NCBI RefSeq assembly: GCF_017573505.1
Contig: NZ_JAGEOJ010000010.1
Location: 186,001-250,000 of the forward strand
From: Actinomadura barringtoniae
Lineage (GTDB): Bacteria > Actinomycetota > Actinomycetes > Streptosporangiales > Streptosporangiaceae
Direction of reading: 5' to 3'
DNA: 64,000 nt
Of this stretch, positions 7,517 to 17,034 are shown in pieces (the first letter of the stretch is position 1; the number at the start of each line of letters is the position of its first letter). The notes beneath the pieces are model-generated. The model had not been told where the DNA came from, ran no database searches, and worked only from the letters and a program-made list of their open reading frames with translations. Made by a program: the position numbers and the translations under genes.

Positions 7517-9334
7517 CTACTTCGCCGAGAAGTCGATCCGCACGAGCGAGGGATCGTGGTCGCCCGCCCGGTCCGCGAAGTCGGAGGCGCGGTGGACGAT
7601 GTCGTACTCGTGCTTGCGGCGGCTGAGGTCCGGGCTCAGCAGGATGTGGTCGAGCGCCCCGGCCGGGGCCGTGTAGCGGTCCTTGGCGGGCACCTCGGCG
7701 GGCAGGTCCCGCAGGCCGGTGTCCTGGGTGAGCATCCGCAGCGGCTCGGTCGACTCGGTCTCGTTGAGGTTCCCCGCCACGATCACGTCGGCGTTCTTGT
7801 CGGCCGCACGGATCGACTTCACGAACCCGGCGACGACGCGGGCCTGCGGCTCGCGCTGCCACGCGGTGGGCCGCGCCGGGGGCTGGAAGCGGCCGAAGTC
7901 GGGCTGGTCGTCGCTGGTCCGCGGCGACCAGTGGTTGGCGATGATGATGATCCGCCTGCCCTGCCAGGTCACCTCGCCCGCGACCGGCTTGCGCGTTCCG
8001 GCCCAGGCGGGGTCGGTCGGCGCGACCCGTCCGGGGCTCAGCGACAGGCGCACGCCCTTGCCCGCCCGTACGGCCTTGACCGGCGTGGCGGTGAGGTTCG
8101 GCCCGGTGTCGCCGTCGTCGCCCGAGGGGCCGTCGTCGGAGCCCTCGGCGGGTGAGTCGACGAACGACAACCCGCGGTCGGTGCGGAAAAGGAAGCCGAC
8201 CCGGTTGTTGCCGCCCTTCTCGCCGCCGTCGGACTTGTTGCGCGGGGTGATCGAGCGCCAGTCGTACGGCGGGCCGCCCGCGGCGCTGATCGCGGTGACC
8301 AGGTCGGCGACGGTCTGGTCGGCCACCACCGTGTCGTCGTCCTTGGCGCCGCTGTTGTCCAGCAGCCCGGAGACGGCGACGACGTCGGGCGACCGGAGGC
8401 CCTGCACGATGTCCCCGGCGTACGCGCGCAGCCGCGGTGCGGGGGTGTCGGGGCTGAAGTTCTCCAGCGCCACCGTCGCGACCGCGAGCTCGCCCGGTTT
8501 CGGCGCCCGGGTGGCCTCGGGGGCCAGCCCGCCGCGTTCGGCGCGCGGGGTGGCGGTGAGCAGGAGCTTGAACGTTCCGAAGCCGTAGTCCAGCACACCG
8601 TCGGCCGGGCCGGGCAGCCGGTCGCCGGTGCTCACCGGAGGGAGGGCGGCCAGCCCGTCGTCGAGGACGATCCGGCGGGTGTCGTCGGGGGCGGCGCCGA
8701 GGCGCTGCCCGCCCTTGCCGCCCTCGGGGATCACCGGGACCTCACCGTCCTGGGTGGGGCCCGCCGCGACGGCGTTCTGGACCCGGACGCGCATGCCCTC
8801 CAGCGACTCGTAGAAGTCGAGTGCGTTGCGGGCGGGGTCGAAGCCGCCCTTGGTCTCGATGTCGCCCAGGCGGCCGGTGTTGATCGCGCCGGGCGCCCTG
8901 CGGCCCTTCGGCCCGATGAGGATCGGGGCCGGGAGGGGCCGGCCGTGCGCGAGCACTGCGGTCCTGGTCGCGTCGATCTCCGTACGGCTCAGGTTCGCGG
9001 TCTTGGAGCCGCCGGGACGGAACTCGCTGACCTTGCCCTCGACCTTCACCGAGTCCGCCACGACGGCGGTCGGACGGGTGCGCGTGAAGACGAAGACGCC
9101 CTCGGAGGTGGCGTCGTTCTTGTCGGGGGAGGGGTCCTGCATCCAGAAGCCGTTGCCGGTGACCGCGGTGACGATCCCGGCGACGCCCGTGACGTGCCTG
9201 CCGTTCAGCGGCGATCTGTGCGCAGCGCCCTGCACGTCCCGGATCCGTACGGTCGCGGCCTCGGCGGTCGGGCCGAGCGGGAGGGCAGCGAGGGGGAGCG
9301 CGATGATCGCCCCGGCGACAAGCCTGGCAAACAC
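7517..9334 (-). CDS. Secreted endonuclease/exonuclease/phosphatase-family protein
   Basis: 605 residues from GTG 9334, chosen because it opens a signal peptide (VFARLVAGAIIALPLAALPL, cleavage near TAEA-A). An OB-like region follows (VTGVAGIVTAVTGNGFWMQD), then a C-terminal EEP nuclease fold with NRVGFLFRTDRG, RIIIIANHWSPRTS, VIVAGNLNETES, ALDHILLSPDL and GDHDPSLVRIDF. This is the layout of extracellular nuclease-like proteins. The normally conserved GDxN motif reads GNLN here; the changed codon is at 7769-7771, so the metal-binding Asp is Asn. Activity may therefore be reduced or altered. No good ribosome site is seen. The open frame continues upstream into unrelated sequence and should not be used. 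Confidence 0.8.
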   Translation of the reverse strand: MFARLVAGAIIALPLAALPLGPTAEAATVRIRDVQGAAHRSPLNGRHVTGVAGIVTAVTGNGFWMQDPSPDKNDATSEGVFVFTRTRPTAVVADSVKVEGKVSEFRPGGSKTANLSRTEIDATRTAVLAHGRPLPAPILIGPKGRRAPGAINTGRLGDIETKGGFDPARNALDFYESLEGMRVRVQNAVAAGPTQDGEVPVIPEGGKGGQRLGAAPDDTRRIVLDDGLAALPPVSTGDRLPGPADGVLDYGFGTFKLLLTATPRAERGGLAPEATRAPKPGELAVATVALENFSPDTPAPRLRAYAGDIVQGLRSPDVVAVSGLLDNSGAKDDDTVVADQTVADLVTAISAAGGPPYDWRSITPRNKSDGGEKGGNNRVGFLFRTDRGLSFVDSPAEGSDDGPSGDDGDTGPNLTATPVKAVRAGKGVRLSLSPGRVAPTDPAWAGTRKPVAGEVTWQGRRIIIIANHWSPRTSDDQPDFGRFQPPARPTAWQREPQARVVAGFVKSIRAADKNADVIVAGNLNETESTEPLRMLTQDTGLRDLPAEVPAKDRYTAPAGALDHILLSPDLSRRKHEYDIVHRASDFADRAGDHDPSLVRIDFSAK

Positions 9335-9390
9335 GGAGAAAGAATGGCATGGCAGGGCGATCTGCGCGACCGCCCCGCCATGTCGTTTTG

Positions 9391-9510
9391 TGCTCGTTCC
9401 GGCTGTGCTCGTTCCGGCTGTGCTCGTTCCGGCTGTGCTCGTTCCGGCTGTGCTCGTTCCGGCTGTGCTCGTTCCGGCTGTGCTCGTTCCGGCTGTGCTC
9501 GTTCCGGCTC
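9391..9510. repeat. 15-bp tandem array, eight copies
   Basis: Eight head-to-tail copies of TGCTCGTTCCGGCTG, the last differing only in its final base, with no spacer. The array lies between the stop of the alcohol dehydrogenase gene and the start of the EEP-fold gene (both minus strand), ending 56 bp upstream of the latter's GTG. On the minus strand each unit contains GGAAC, the usual -35 core of ECF sigma promoters. Perfect identity suggests a recent or actively varying array. Confidence 0.95.
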
Positions 9511-9519
9511 GGCCGGGTC

Positions 9520-10605
9520 CTAGTCGAACAGGACGACCTGGCGGATCTGCTCGCCGCTGTTCAGCGCCTGCACCGCGTCGTTCAGGTCCTCGAAGCGGAT
9601 CCGGCGGGTGATCAGGCTGTCGATGTCCAGCCGGCCGGCCCGCCACAGGTCCACGAACATCGGGATGTCGCGCTTCAGGTCGCAGCCGCCGTAGAGCGAG
9701 GCCTTGAGGCTCTTGCCCTCGAACAGCAGCGAGAACGCGCTCTGCTGCCAGTTGTCGTCCGCCGCGCCCGCGCCGACCACGATCACGTCGCCGCCGCGCC
9801 GGGTGACGCCCCACGCGGTCTGGATCGCCGCGGACTTGCCGACGACCTCGAAGACGTAGTCGAAGCCCTGGCCCAGCGTCAGCAGGCCGTTGGTCTCGTC
9901 CAGGTTCTCCAGCGTCGCGGTGTGCGTCGCGCCGAACTGCTTGGCGATCGGGTGCTTGGCCTCGTTCGGGTCGATGGCGAGGATCGTCGAGGCGCCCGCG
10001 ATCTTGGCGCCCTGGATCACGCTCAGCCCGACGCCGCCCGCGCCGACCACGGCGACCTTGGAGCCCGGCTTGACCTTGGCGGTGTTGATGGCCGCGCCCA
10101 CCCCGGTCGGGATGCCGCAGCCGAGCAGCGCCGCGTACTCGAACGGCACGTCCTCGGCGACCTTGATCACGCCCTGGAACGGCACGATGATCTCTTCGGC
10201 CCAGGTGCCGCAGCCCGCCATGCCGAACACCGGCCCGGCGTCGCTGGTGAAGCGGGCCTCGGTGAAGGTCGCGCCGATGAAGGCCATGCACAGGTACGGC
10301 TCACCGCGCAGGCACTCGGGGCACTTCCCGCAGTCCGGGCTCCAGTTGACGACCACGTGGTCGCCCACCTGGACGTTGGTCACATGGGCGCCGACCTCGG
10401 TGACGACGCCGGCGCCCTCGTGCCCGAGCACGACCGGGATCGGCATCGGGAGCACGCCGGTCATGACCGAGAGGTCGGAGTGGCAGACCCCGGTCGCCTT
10501 GATCGAAACCTTGACCTGGTCGGGACCGGCGTCGACGGTGCCGACGTCGTCGCGCAGGTCGAGTTCGGTGTCGCCGACCGCATGCAGGACCGCGGCACGT
10601 GCCAT
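9520..10605 (-). CDS. Zinc-dependent alcohol dehydrogenase
   Basis: 361 residues from ATG 10605, which has GGAGG 5 nt upstream; the longer open frame to 10635 lacks a site. Medium-chain dehydrogenase with catalytic-zinc residues in GVCHSDLS and GHEGAGVV, the four-Cys structural zinc loop CGKCPECLRGEPYLC, and a Rossmann loop VVGAGGVGLSV. It resembles the class III-like or nicotinoprotein dehydrogenases of actinomycetes (AdhB type). It is third in a minus-strand operon after a PPOX protein and a 3Fe-4S ferredoxin, an arrangement that recalls the adhB-ferredoxin-CYP51 region of mycobacteria. That context suggests oxidation of an alcohol made by one of the nearby P450s. Confidence 0.88.
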   Translation of the reverse strand: MARAAVLHAVGDTELDLRDDVGTVDAGPDQVKVSIKATGVCHSDLSVMTGVLPMPIPVVLGHEGAGVVTEVGAHVTNVQVGDHVVVNWSPDCGKCPECLRGEPYLCMAFIGATFTEARFTSDAGPVFGMAGCGTWAEEIIVPFQGVIKVAEDVPFEYAALLGCGIPTGVGAAINTAKVKPGSKVAVVGAGGVGLSVIQGAKIAGASTILAIDPNEAKHPIAKQFGATHTATLENLDETNGLLTLGQGFDYVFEVVGKSAAIQTAWGVTRRGGDVIVVGAGAADDNWQQSAFSLLFEGKSLKASLYGGCDLKRDIPMFVDLWRAGRLDIDSLITRRIRFEDLNDAVQALNSGEQIRQVVLFD

Positions 10606-10627
10606 GGCTGCCTCCACATCGAGGTGA

Positions 10628-12133
<1,506 letters not shown>

Positions 12134-12142
12134 CCATGCACA

Positions 12143-12207
12143 ACGCCGATCTTGCTCTGAGCGCCCTCAAACTCCCCATTTGAGGGCGCTCAGAGCAAGA
12201 TCGGCGT
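12143..12207. terminator. Very long perfect hairpin between convergent genes
   Basis: Two perfectly complementary 29-base arms (12143-12171 and 12179-12207) around a 7-nt loop CTCCCCA. The arms contain GATCTTGCTCTGAGCGCC and its reverse complement. It lies 10 bp past the methyltransferase stop and 12 bp from the opposing gene's stop, as expected of a bidirectional terminator, but the stem is unusually long. Confidence 0.85.
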
Positions 12208-12218
12208 ATTGATGGGGC

Positions 12219-13346
12219 TCAGAGGCGGGTGCGGATGGGGTTGGCCACCGAGATGAGGGTGCAGCCGCAGGCGTCGGGGTCGGCGGCCTCGGACGGGCCC
12301 AGGGGGCGCCCGGCGATCTCCTTGAAGAGGCTCGCGCCGGGCGAGGTGCCCTCCAGGACGTCGGCGGCCAGGATGACGGCGGCCGCGGTGTAGGTGGAGC
12401 GGTCCCCGGGGAAGTGGCGCTTGTTCTCGAACTGCCAGCCCGTCCAGTACGAGCCGTCCTCGTGGCGCAGATGCTGGATCGTGCGGAAGAGCTCCAAGGC
12501 GCGGCGGTGGTCGCCCGCCGCGTCCAGGGCCATGACCAGCTCGCAGCTCTCGGCGGCGGTCACCCAGGGCTGGTCGGACACGCAGCGGCAGCCGAGGCCG
12601 TCCACCACGAAGGTGTCCCATTCGGACGCGAGGCGTTCGGCGGCGGCCCGGCCGCGGACCGCGCCGCCGAGGACCGGGTAGTACCAGTCCATCGACCAGC
12701 GGCTCTTGTCGGCGAACGCCTCCGGATGCGCGGCCACCACGTGGCCGAGCTGGTCGGCGGCCAGCTCCCAGTCGGGCTGCGGCTCGCCCAGCTGCTCGGC
12801 GAGCGCCACGGCGCAGCGGAGCGACTGGTAGATCGAGGAGCAGCCGGTGAGGAGGGCGTGGTCGCTGGGCTCGCCGTTCTCATGGCGGATCCAGATGACC
12901 TCGCCGCGCCGGGTCTGCAGCCCCAGCGTGAAGTCGATCGCGCGGCGGACCGTGGGCCACATGGCGCGGGCGAACGCGTCGTCGTCGGTCATCAGCAGCT
13001 CGTGCCAGACGCCGACCGCGACGTAGGCGGCGTGGTTGGACTCCCCGCCGGGCTCGGTGACCTCGCCGAGCACCCACTTGGCGGGCCAGGACCCGTCCGG
13101 GCGCTGAACGGACCGCAGCCACTCGTAGGCCCGCCGGGCGGGCTCGTGCAGGCCGGCCACGGTGAGCGCCATCGCGGCCTCGATGTGGTTCCAGGCGTCG
13201 ACGTGCCCGGGTACGCCCTCCAGCGGGGTGAACCAGGGGATCGCCCCGGACTCCTCCTGCTGGGCGACGATGCTGTGGGCCGTGGCCAGCATCTCCTCGG
13301 AGGTGACCACGCCAGAGACAGAGGGAGCGCTCAGCTCAGACGGCAT
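12219..13346 (-). CDS. Prenyltransferase/squalene-cyclase-fold (alpha/alpha toroid) protein
   Basis: 375 residues. Repeated helical-pair motifs typical of the terpene cyclase and prenyltransferase beta-subunit toroid are visible: YEWLRSVQRPDGSWPAKW, FRTIQHLRHEDGSYWTGW and AYVAVGVWHELL. The DxDD catalytic motif of class II cyclases is not apparent, so this may be a non-cyclase member of the fold. Actinomycete genomes carry such proteins beside glycosyltransferases and methyltransferases. The ATG overlaps the upstream methyltransferase stop by 11 bp, implying coupled translation; GT4, methyltransferase and this gene form one minus-strand operon. Role unknown, possibly in a cell-surface glycolipid. 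Confidence 0.75.
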   Translation of the reverse strand: MPSELSAPSVSGVVTSEEMLATAHSIVAQQEESGAIPWFTPLEGVPGHVDAWNHIEAAMALTVAGLHEPARRAYEWLRSVQRPDGSWPAKWVLGEVTEPGGESNHAAYVAVGVWHELLMTDDDAFARAMWPTVRRAIDFTLGLQTRRGEVIWIRHENGEPSDHALLTGCSSIYQSLRCAVALAEQLGEPQPDWELAADQLGHVVAAHPEAFADKSRWSMDWYYPVLGGAVRGRAAAERLASEWDTFVVDGLGCRCVSDQPWVTAAESCELVMALDAAGDHRRALELFRTIQHLRHEDGSYWTGWQFENKRHFPGDRSTYTAAAVILAADVLEGTSPGASLFKEIAGRPLGPSEAADPDACGCTLISVANPIRTRL

Positions 13347-14088
13347 CTGCGGTCTCCCGGTCGTCGGCGACCGGTGCGCTGGGCGTGCGGGGCTTGGCGA
13401 AGTAGACGACCACGCTCTTGCCGATGAGGGGGTTCAGCGCGCGCTCGGCCAGGCGGGTGGCCAGGGGGCGCTTCATGATGTCCCACACCAGGATCTGGTG
13501 GTAGGCCTTGGCGAGCGGGTTGTCGTTGTTGTCGACGCCCACCGCGCACTTGATCCACCAGTACGGGGCGTGCAGGCCGTGTGCGTGGTGGTGGCCCCGC
13601 ACCGTGAAGCCGGTGGCCTTCAGCTTAGCCTCCAGCTCGGCGCGGGTGTAGATGCGCACGTGGCCGCCGGGGGCGGTGTGGTAGTCCTCCGACAGCGCCC
13701 AGCAGACCCGTTCGGGCAGCCAGCTGGGAACGGTGACGGCGAGCCGGCCGCCGGGCTTCAGTACCCGCAGCAGCTCGCGCATCGCGTCCATGTCGTTCGG
13801 GATGTGCTCGAGCACCTCGGATGCGATGATCTTGTCGAAGTGGTCGTCGGGGAACGGCAGGTCCAGCGCGTTGCCCTGCACGGTCTCGGCCTTGGCGGCC
13901 TCAGGGACCTCGCCCTCCAGGCGCATGGCCCCGAACATCTTCTCCACGCCGGCCAGCTCGTCGGCGTCCAGGTCGAAGGCCACGACGTCGGCACCCCGCC
14001 GGTACAGCTCGAAGGCGTGCCGGCCCGCGCCGCATCCCATGTCGAGGATGCGGTCTCCGGGAGAGACGCGGAACCGCTGGAAATCCAC
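13336..14088 (-). CDS. Class I SAM-dependent methyltransferase (operon middle gene)
   Basis: About 250 residues. Ubiquinone/menaquinone-type (Methyltransf_11) motifs: ILDMGCGAGRHAFELYRRGA, VVAFDLDADEL, NALDLPFPDDHFDKIIASEV, and VLKPGGRLAVTVP. The C-terminal part (PYWWIKCAVGVDNNDNPLAKAY) is characteristic of its actinomycete subgroup. The start is uncertain: GTG 14088 is the first standard codon, but it is 16 nt from the GGAG site, whereas CTG 14097 has ideal 7-nt spacing. The gene lies between GT4 and the toroid protein, and the three may modify one glycosylated lipid or polyketide. Confidence 0.82.
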   Translation of the reverse strand: MDFQRFRVSPGDRILDMGCGAGRHAFELYRRGADVVAFDLDADELAGVEKMFGAMRLEGEVPEAAKAETVQGNALDLPFPDDHFDKIIASEVLEHIPNDMDAMRELLRVLKPGGRLAVTVPSWLPERVCWALSEDYHTAPGGHVRIYTRAELEAKLKATGFTVRGHHHAHGLHAPYWWIKCAVGVDNNDNPLAKAYHQILVWDIMKRPLATRLAERALNPLIGKSVVVYFAKPRTPSAPVADDRETADAV

Positions 14089-14179
14089 GGTCAGCAGGGT
14101 CGTGCTCCTTCCGTACGGGAGACGTCCTCGCGGGTACGTCCCCTCTGGTGGGAGTGCGCGGCGGGCCGCGTACTCCCTA

Positions 14180-15475
14180 CTACTGCTTGCCCGCGGCGAG
14201 CCGCAGGTAGTTCCGCTGGGTGATGGCCGCGCGGTAGTGCTCCACCGTGGCCTGGGCGACGGCGGGCCACGCGTAGCGCTCCTGCACCCTGGCCAGGCCC
14301 GCCTCGCCGACCCGTGCACGCTCCTCGGGGGAGTCGTGCAGGCGGCGCAGCGTGGCGGCCAGCTCCTCGACGTCGCCGGGCTCGACGAGCACGCCCGCGT
14401 CGCCGACGACCTCGGGCAGCGCGCCCGCGCGGCTGGCGACCAGCGGGCTGCCGGACGCCATGTGCTCCACGGCGGGCAGCGAGAAGCCCTCGTAGCGGGA
14501 CGGCACGACCGCGATCTCCGCGGAGGCCATCAGCTCGCCCAGCTCGTCGTCGCTGATGCCGCTGACGAAGCGGACCCGGTCGCCGAGGGCGAGCTCGCGG
14601 ACGAGCTTCTCGGTCGGGCCGTCCTTCTGCGGGCGGCTGACGACGATCACGTGCACGTCGCGCTCGGTGGCGACCTTGGCGACCGCGCGCAGCAGCACGT
14701 CCACGCCCTTGATCGGGGCGTCCGCGCTGGCCATCGCGACGATGCGGCCGGGCACCCGCTCGGAGACCGGGCCGCGCGGGTGGAAGATCCGGGTGTCGAC
14801 GCCGAGCGGCAGGATCTCGATGTCGCGCGGGTCGACCTTGAAGTCCTTGACGATGTCGACCTTGGAGGAGCCCGAGACGGTCAGCACCGGGCCGATGCGG
14901 CGGGCGACCTGCGACTGCATGGCGACGAACCCGTACCAGCGGCGCTTGCCGAGCTTCTGCTTGATGCCCTCCGCGGCCTCGAGCTCGATGCGGCGGTCCA
15001 CGCTGATCGGGTGGTGGATGCTGGTGACCAGCGGGATGTCGAGCCGGCCGATGCCGAGGTTGCCGAGGCCGAGCACCTGGTTGTCGTGCACGACGTCGAA
15101 GTCGCGGCGGCGGCGCTTCAGCGCGCGCAGGGCCCGGATGGAGAACGTCAGCGGCTCGGGGAAGCCGCCGGTCTTCATGTGGGCGAACTCCAGGACGTCG
15201 ATCCAGTCGCGGAACTCGCTCAGCGCCGGGGTGCGGAACGGGTCCTCGTCGCGGTAGAGGTCCAGGCTGGGGATCTTGGTCAGCGTGATCTCTTTGCGAT
15301 CCAGCTCCGGATAGGGCTGGCCGGAGAAGACCTCCACCGTGTGCCCGAGATCGACCAGCTCGCGGCTGAGGTGCCGCAGATAGACTCCCTGGCCGCCGCA
15401 GTGCGGCTTGCTCCGGTAGGAGAGCAGGGCGATCCGCAATCGATCGCGATGCGCGTCGTCCTCGGCCCTGCTCAC
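14180..15475 (-). CDS. GT4-family glycosyltransferase
   Basis: 431 residues from GTG 15475, behind a weak AAAGGGG. Two Rossmann-like GT-B domains. The N-terminus has SKPHCGGQGVYLRHLSREL (glycine-rich acceptor loop), and the C-terminal half has SGSSKVDIVKDF, ILPLGVDTRIF and PSRYEGFSLPAVEHMASGSP with the E-x7-E motif of GT4 retaining enzymes. It probably transfers a sugar from a nucleotide donor at the inner face of the membrane. It is the first gene of the GT4-methyltransferase-toroid operon. The frame stays open upstream, antisense to the P450 gene, and that part is not coding. Confidence 0.87.
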   Translation of the reverse strand: MSRAEDDAHRDRLRIALLSYRSKPHCGGQGVYLRHLSRELVDLGHTVEVFSGQPYPELDRKEITLTKIPSLDLYRDEDPFRTPALSEFRDWIDVLEFAHMKTGGFPEPLTFSIRALRALKRRRRDFDVVHDNQVLGLGNLGIGRLDIPLVTSIHHPISVDRRIELEAAEGIKQKLGKRRWYGFVAMQSQVARRIGPVLTVSGSSKVDIVKDFKVDPRDIEILPLGVDTRIFHPRGPVSERVPGRIVAMASADAPIKGVDVLLRAVAKVATERDVHVIVVSRPQKDGPTEKLVRELALGDRVRFVSGISDDELGELMASAEIAVVPSRYEGFSLPAVEHMASGSPLVASRAGALPEVVGDAGVLVEPGDVEELAATLRRLHDSPEERARVGEAGLARVQERYAWPAVAQATVEHYRAAITQRNYLRLAAGKQ

Positions 15476-15622
15476 GAACCACCCCTTTGATCGACCTGCT
15501 GAAGCACGAGACTTCGGCTGATTGATGTTACCGGACGGTCGCATGGTGGGACATGGGCGCCCGTGCCCCTTGGGCCGGATGTGCGACCCCGGAACGGTAT
15601 GGATCCGCAGGCTGGACCCTTG

Positions 15623-15640
15623 ATGAGACTTATGTCTCAT
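15623..15640. promoter_or_regulatory. ATGAGACT-TA-TGTCTCAT palindrome (operator A)
   Basis: Perfect 7-bp arms ATGAGAC and GTCTCAT separated by TTAT. The same element recurs at 19391-19408 and, imperfectly, at 11347. It lies 82 bp before the P450 start and 2 bp from a KstR-like box. Confidence 0.65.
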
Positions 15641-15642
15641 GT

Positions 15643-15656
15643 TAGAACGTGTTCTA
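15643..15656. promoter_or_regulatory. KstR-like operator
   Basis: TAGAACGTGTTCTA has symmetric 6-bp arms TAGAAC/GTTCTA and fits the KstR box. It lies upstream of the CYP125-like gene, a typical KstR target class in mycobacteria. Confidence 0.6.
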
Positions 15657-15667
15657 GGAAACTGCCG

Positions 15668-15706
15668 AGCAAGCGACCGGTCGGTCACTCGACCGCGCGA
15701 CCGGTC
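15668..15706. promoter_or_regulatory. Inverted/direct repeat region before the P450 gene
   Basis: Contains AGCAAGCGACC, then TCGGTCACTCG, and two copies of the palindrome GACCGGTC (15675-15682, 15699-15706). The first part is shared, in inverse orientation, with 19341-19366 upstream of the SDR gene. Confidence 0.4.
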
Positions 15707-15721
15707 CGGACGGGAGCTCGC

Positions 15722-16990
15722 ATGGCCCCTGAGCACACCCCCGAGAACACCTCTCAGAACACCCCTGAGAACGACGCCCCGGCGATCGACCTGATCGACC
15801 AGGACACCTATGAACGCGGCGGCGTACCGCACGACCAGTTCCGCTGGCTGCGCGACCACGACGCCGTGCACTGGCACGCCGACCCGCACCCGGACATCCC
15901 CGGCTTCTGGGCGGTGACCCGCCATGCCGATGTGGTGGAGGTCTCGCGCCGGTCGGAGATCTTCTCCTCGCACGAGCGCGGCCCGATGTTCCCCGAGTCC
16001 ACCGACGAGGACCTCGCGCTCTACCAGATGATGATCCTGTACATGGATCCGCCGGAGCACAGCCAGCGGCGGAGCATGGTCAACAAGGGCTTCACGCCCC
16101 GCATGATCAAGCAGCTCGAGCAGCACATCCGCGACATCGCGCACCAGCTGATCGACGGGGTCGCGGCCCGCGGCGAGGCCGACTTCGTCGAGGACATCGC
16201 CGCGCCGCTGCCCGCGTACGTCATCTGTGAGCTGCTCGGCGCCCCGGTCGAGGACCGGCAGAAGATCTACCACTGGTCGAACCTGATGATCGGGGCCGAC
16301 GACCCCGAGTTCGGGTCCCAGGAGATCGGCCGGCAGACCGCCGCCGAGATCTTCGCCTACGCGGGCGAGCTCGCGACGCTGCGCCGGGCCGAGCCGCGCG
16401 ACGACATCGCGACCAAGCTGCTGCAGCCCGACGCCAGTGGCGAGGCCCTCAGCGACGACGAGTTCGCGCTGTTCGTGCTCATCCTGATCATCGCGGGCAA
16501 CGAGACGACGCGGAACGCCTCCTCCGGCGGCATGCTCGCGTTCTTCCGCCACCCCGACCAGTGGCAGCGGCTGCTGGCCAACCGCGCGCTGCTGCGCACG
16601 GCGCCGGACGAGATCGTCCGCTGGGCGAGCCCGGTCAACCAGTTCCGCCGCACCGCCCTGTCCGACACCGAGCTCGGCGGCAAGAAGATCAAGGCCGGTG
16701 ACAAGGTCGTCGTCTTCTACCCGTCCGCGAACCGCGACGAGCGCGCGATCGACGACCCGTTCACCTTCGACATCGGCCGCGACCCGAACCCGCACATCGG
16801 GTTCGGGGGAGGCGGGCCTCACTTCTGCCTCGGCACGCATCTGGCCCGCTTGGAGCTGAGCGTGCTGTTCGAGGCGCTGCTCGACCGCATGCCCGACATC
16901 AGGCTCGCGGCCGAGCCTCGCCGGCTGCGTTCGAACTTCATCAACGGGATCAAGGAAATGAGAGTGGAGTTCAGCCCGGAGACTCGCTGA
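15722..16990 (+). CDS. Cytochrome P450, CYP124/125/142-like
   Basis: 422 residues from ATG 15722, with GGGAG 5 nt upstream. The I-helix oxygen motif IAGNETTRN matches mycobacterial CYP125, the K-helix ExxR is in DEIVRW, and the heme loop is FGGGGPHFCLGTHLARLE with the cysteine thiolate. The tail NFINGIKEMRVEF is typical of the CYP124/125/142 group, which oxidises the terminal carbon of sterol or branched lipid chains. It is divergent from the GT4 operon and convergent with a second related P450. Its promoter carries a KstR-like box and operator A, supporting control with the SDR/P450 and alcohol dehydrogenase operons. A sterol substrate is likely but inferred. Confidence 0.88.
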   Translation: MAPEHTPENTSQNTPENDAPAIDLIDQDTYERGGVPHDQFRWLRDHDAVHWHADPHPDIPGFWAVTRHADVVEVSRRSEIFSSHERGPMFPESTDEDLALYQMMILYMDPPEHSQRRSMVNKGFTPRMIKQLEQHIRDIAHQLIDGVAARGEADFVEDIAAPLPAYVICELLGAPVEDRQKIYHWSNLMIGADDPEFGSQEIGRQTAAEIFAYAGELATLRRAEPRDDIATKLLQPDASGEALSDDEFALFVLILIIAGNETTRNASSGGMLAFFRHPDQWQRLLANRALLRTAPDEIVRWASPVNQFRRTALSDTELGGKKIKAGDKVVVFYPSANRDERAIDDPFTFDIGRDPNPHIGFGGGGPHFCLGTHLARLELSVLFEALLDRMPDIRLAAEPRRLRSNFINGIKEMRVEFSPETR

Positions 16991-17012
16991 GCCCGAGCCT
17001 GCCTGCCTGCCT

Positions 17013-17034
17013 GCCCTCAGCCTCGGCTGAGGGC
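17013..17034 (+). terminator. Terminator hairpin between convergent P450 genes
   Basis: GCCCTCAGCC, TC, GGCTGAGGGC: a perfect 10-bp stem overlapping the last codons of the minus-strand P450. A short GCCT microsatellite (about 16998-17014) precedes it. Confidence 0.6.

Noticed and set aside
9391-9510. The eight-copy array as a CRISPR array
   Set aside because: Units are 15 bp with no spacers and no cas genes are nearby.
7517-10291. Single long frame covering the EEP-fold gene, the 15-bp array and part of the alcohol dehydrogenase region
   Set aside because: The upstream half is an Arg-rich shadow of the dehydrogenase gene; a signal peptide at GTG 9334 marks the true start.
16995-17014. GCCT microsatellite after the first P450
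   Set aside because: Four to five short units next to a terminator; common slippage sequence with no further meaning visible.
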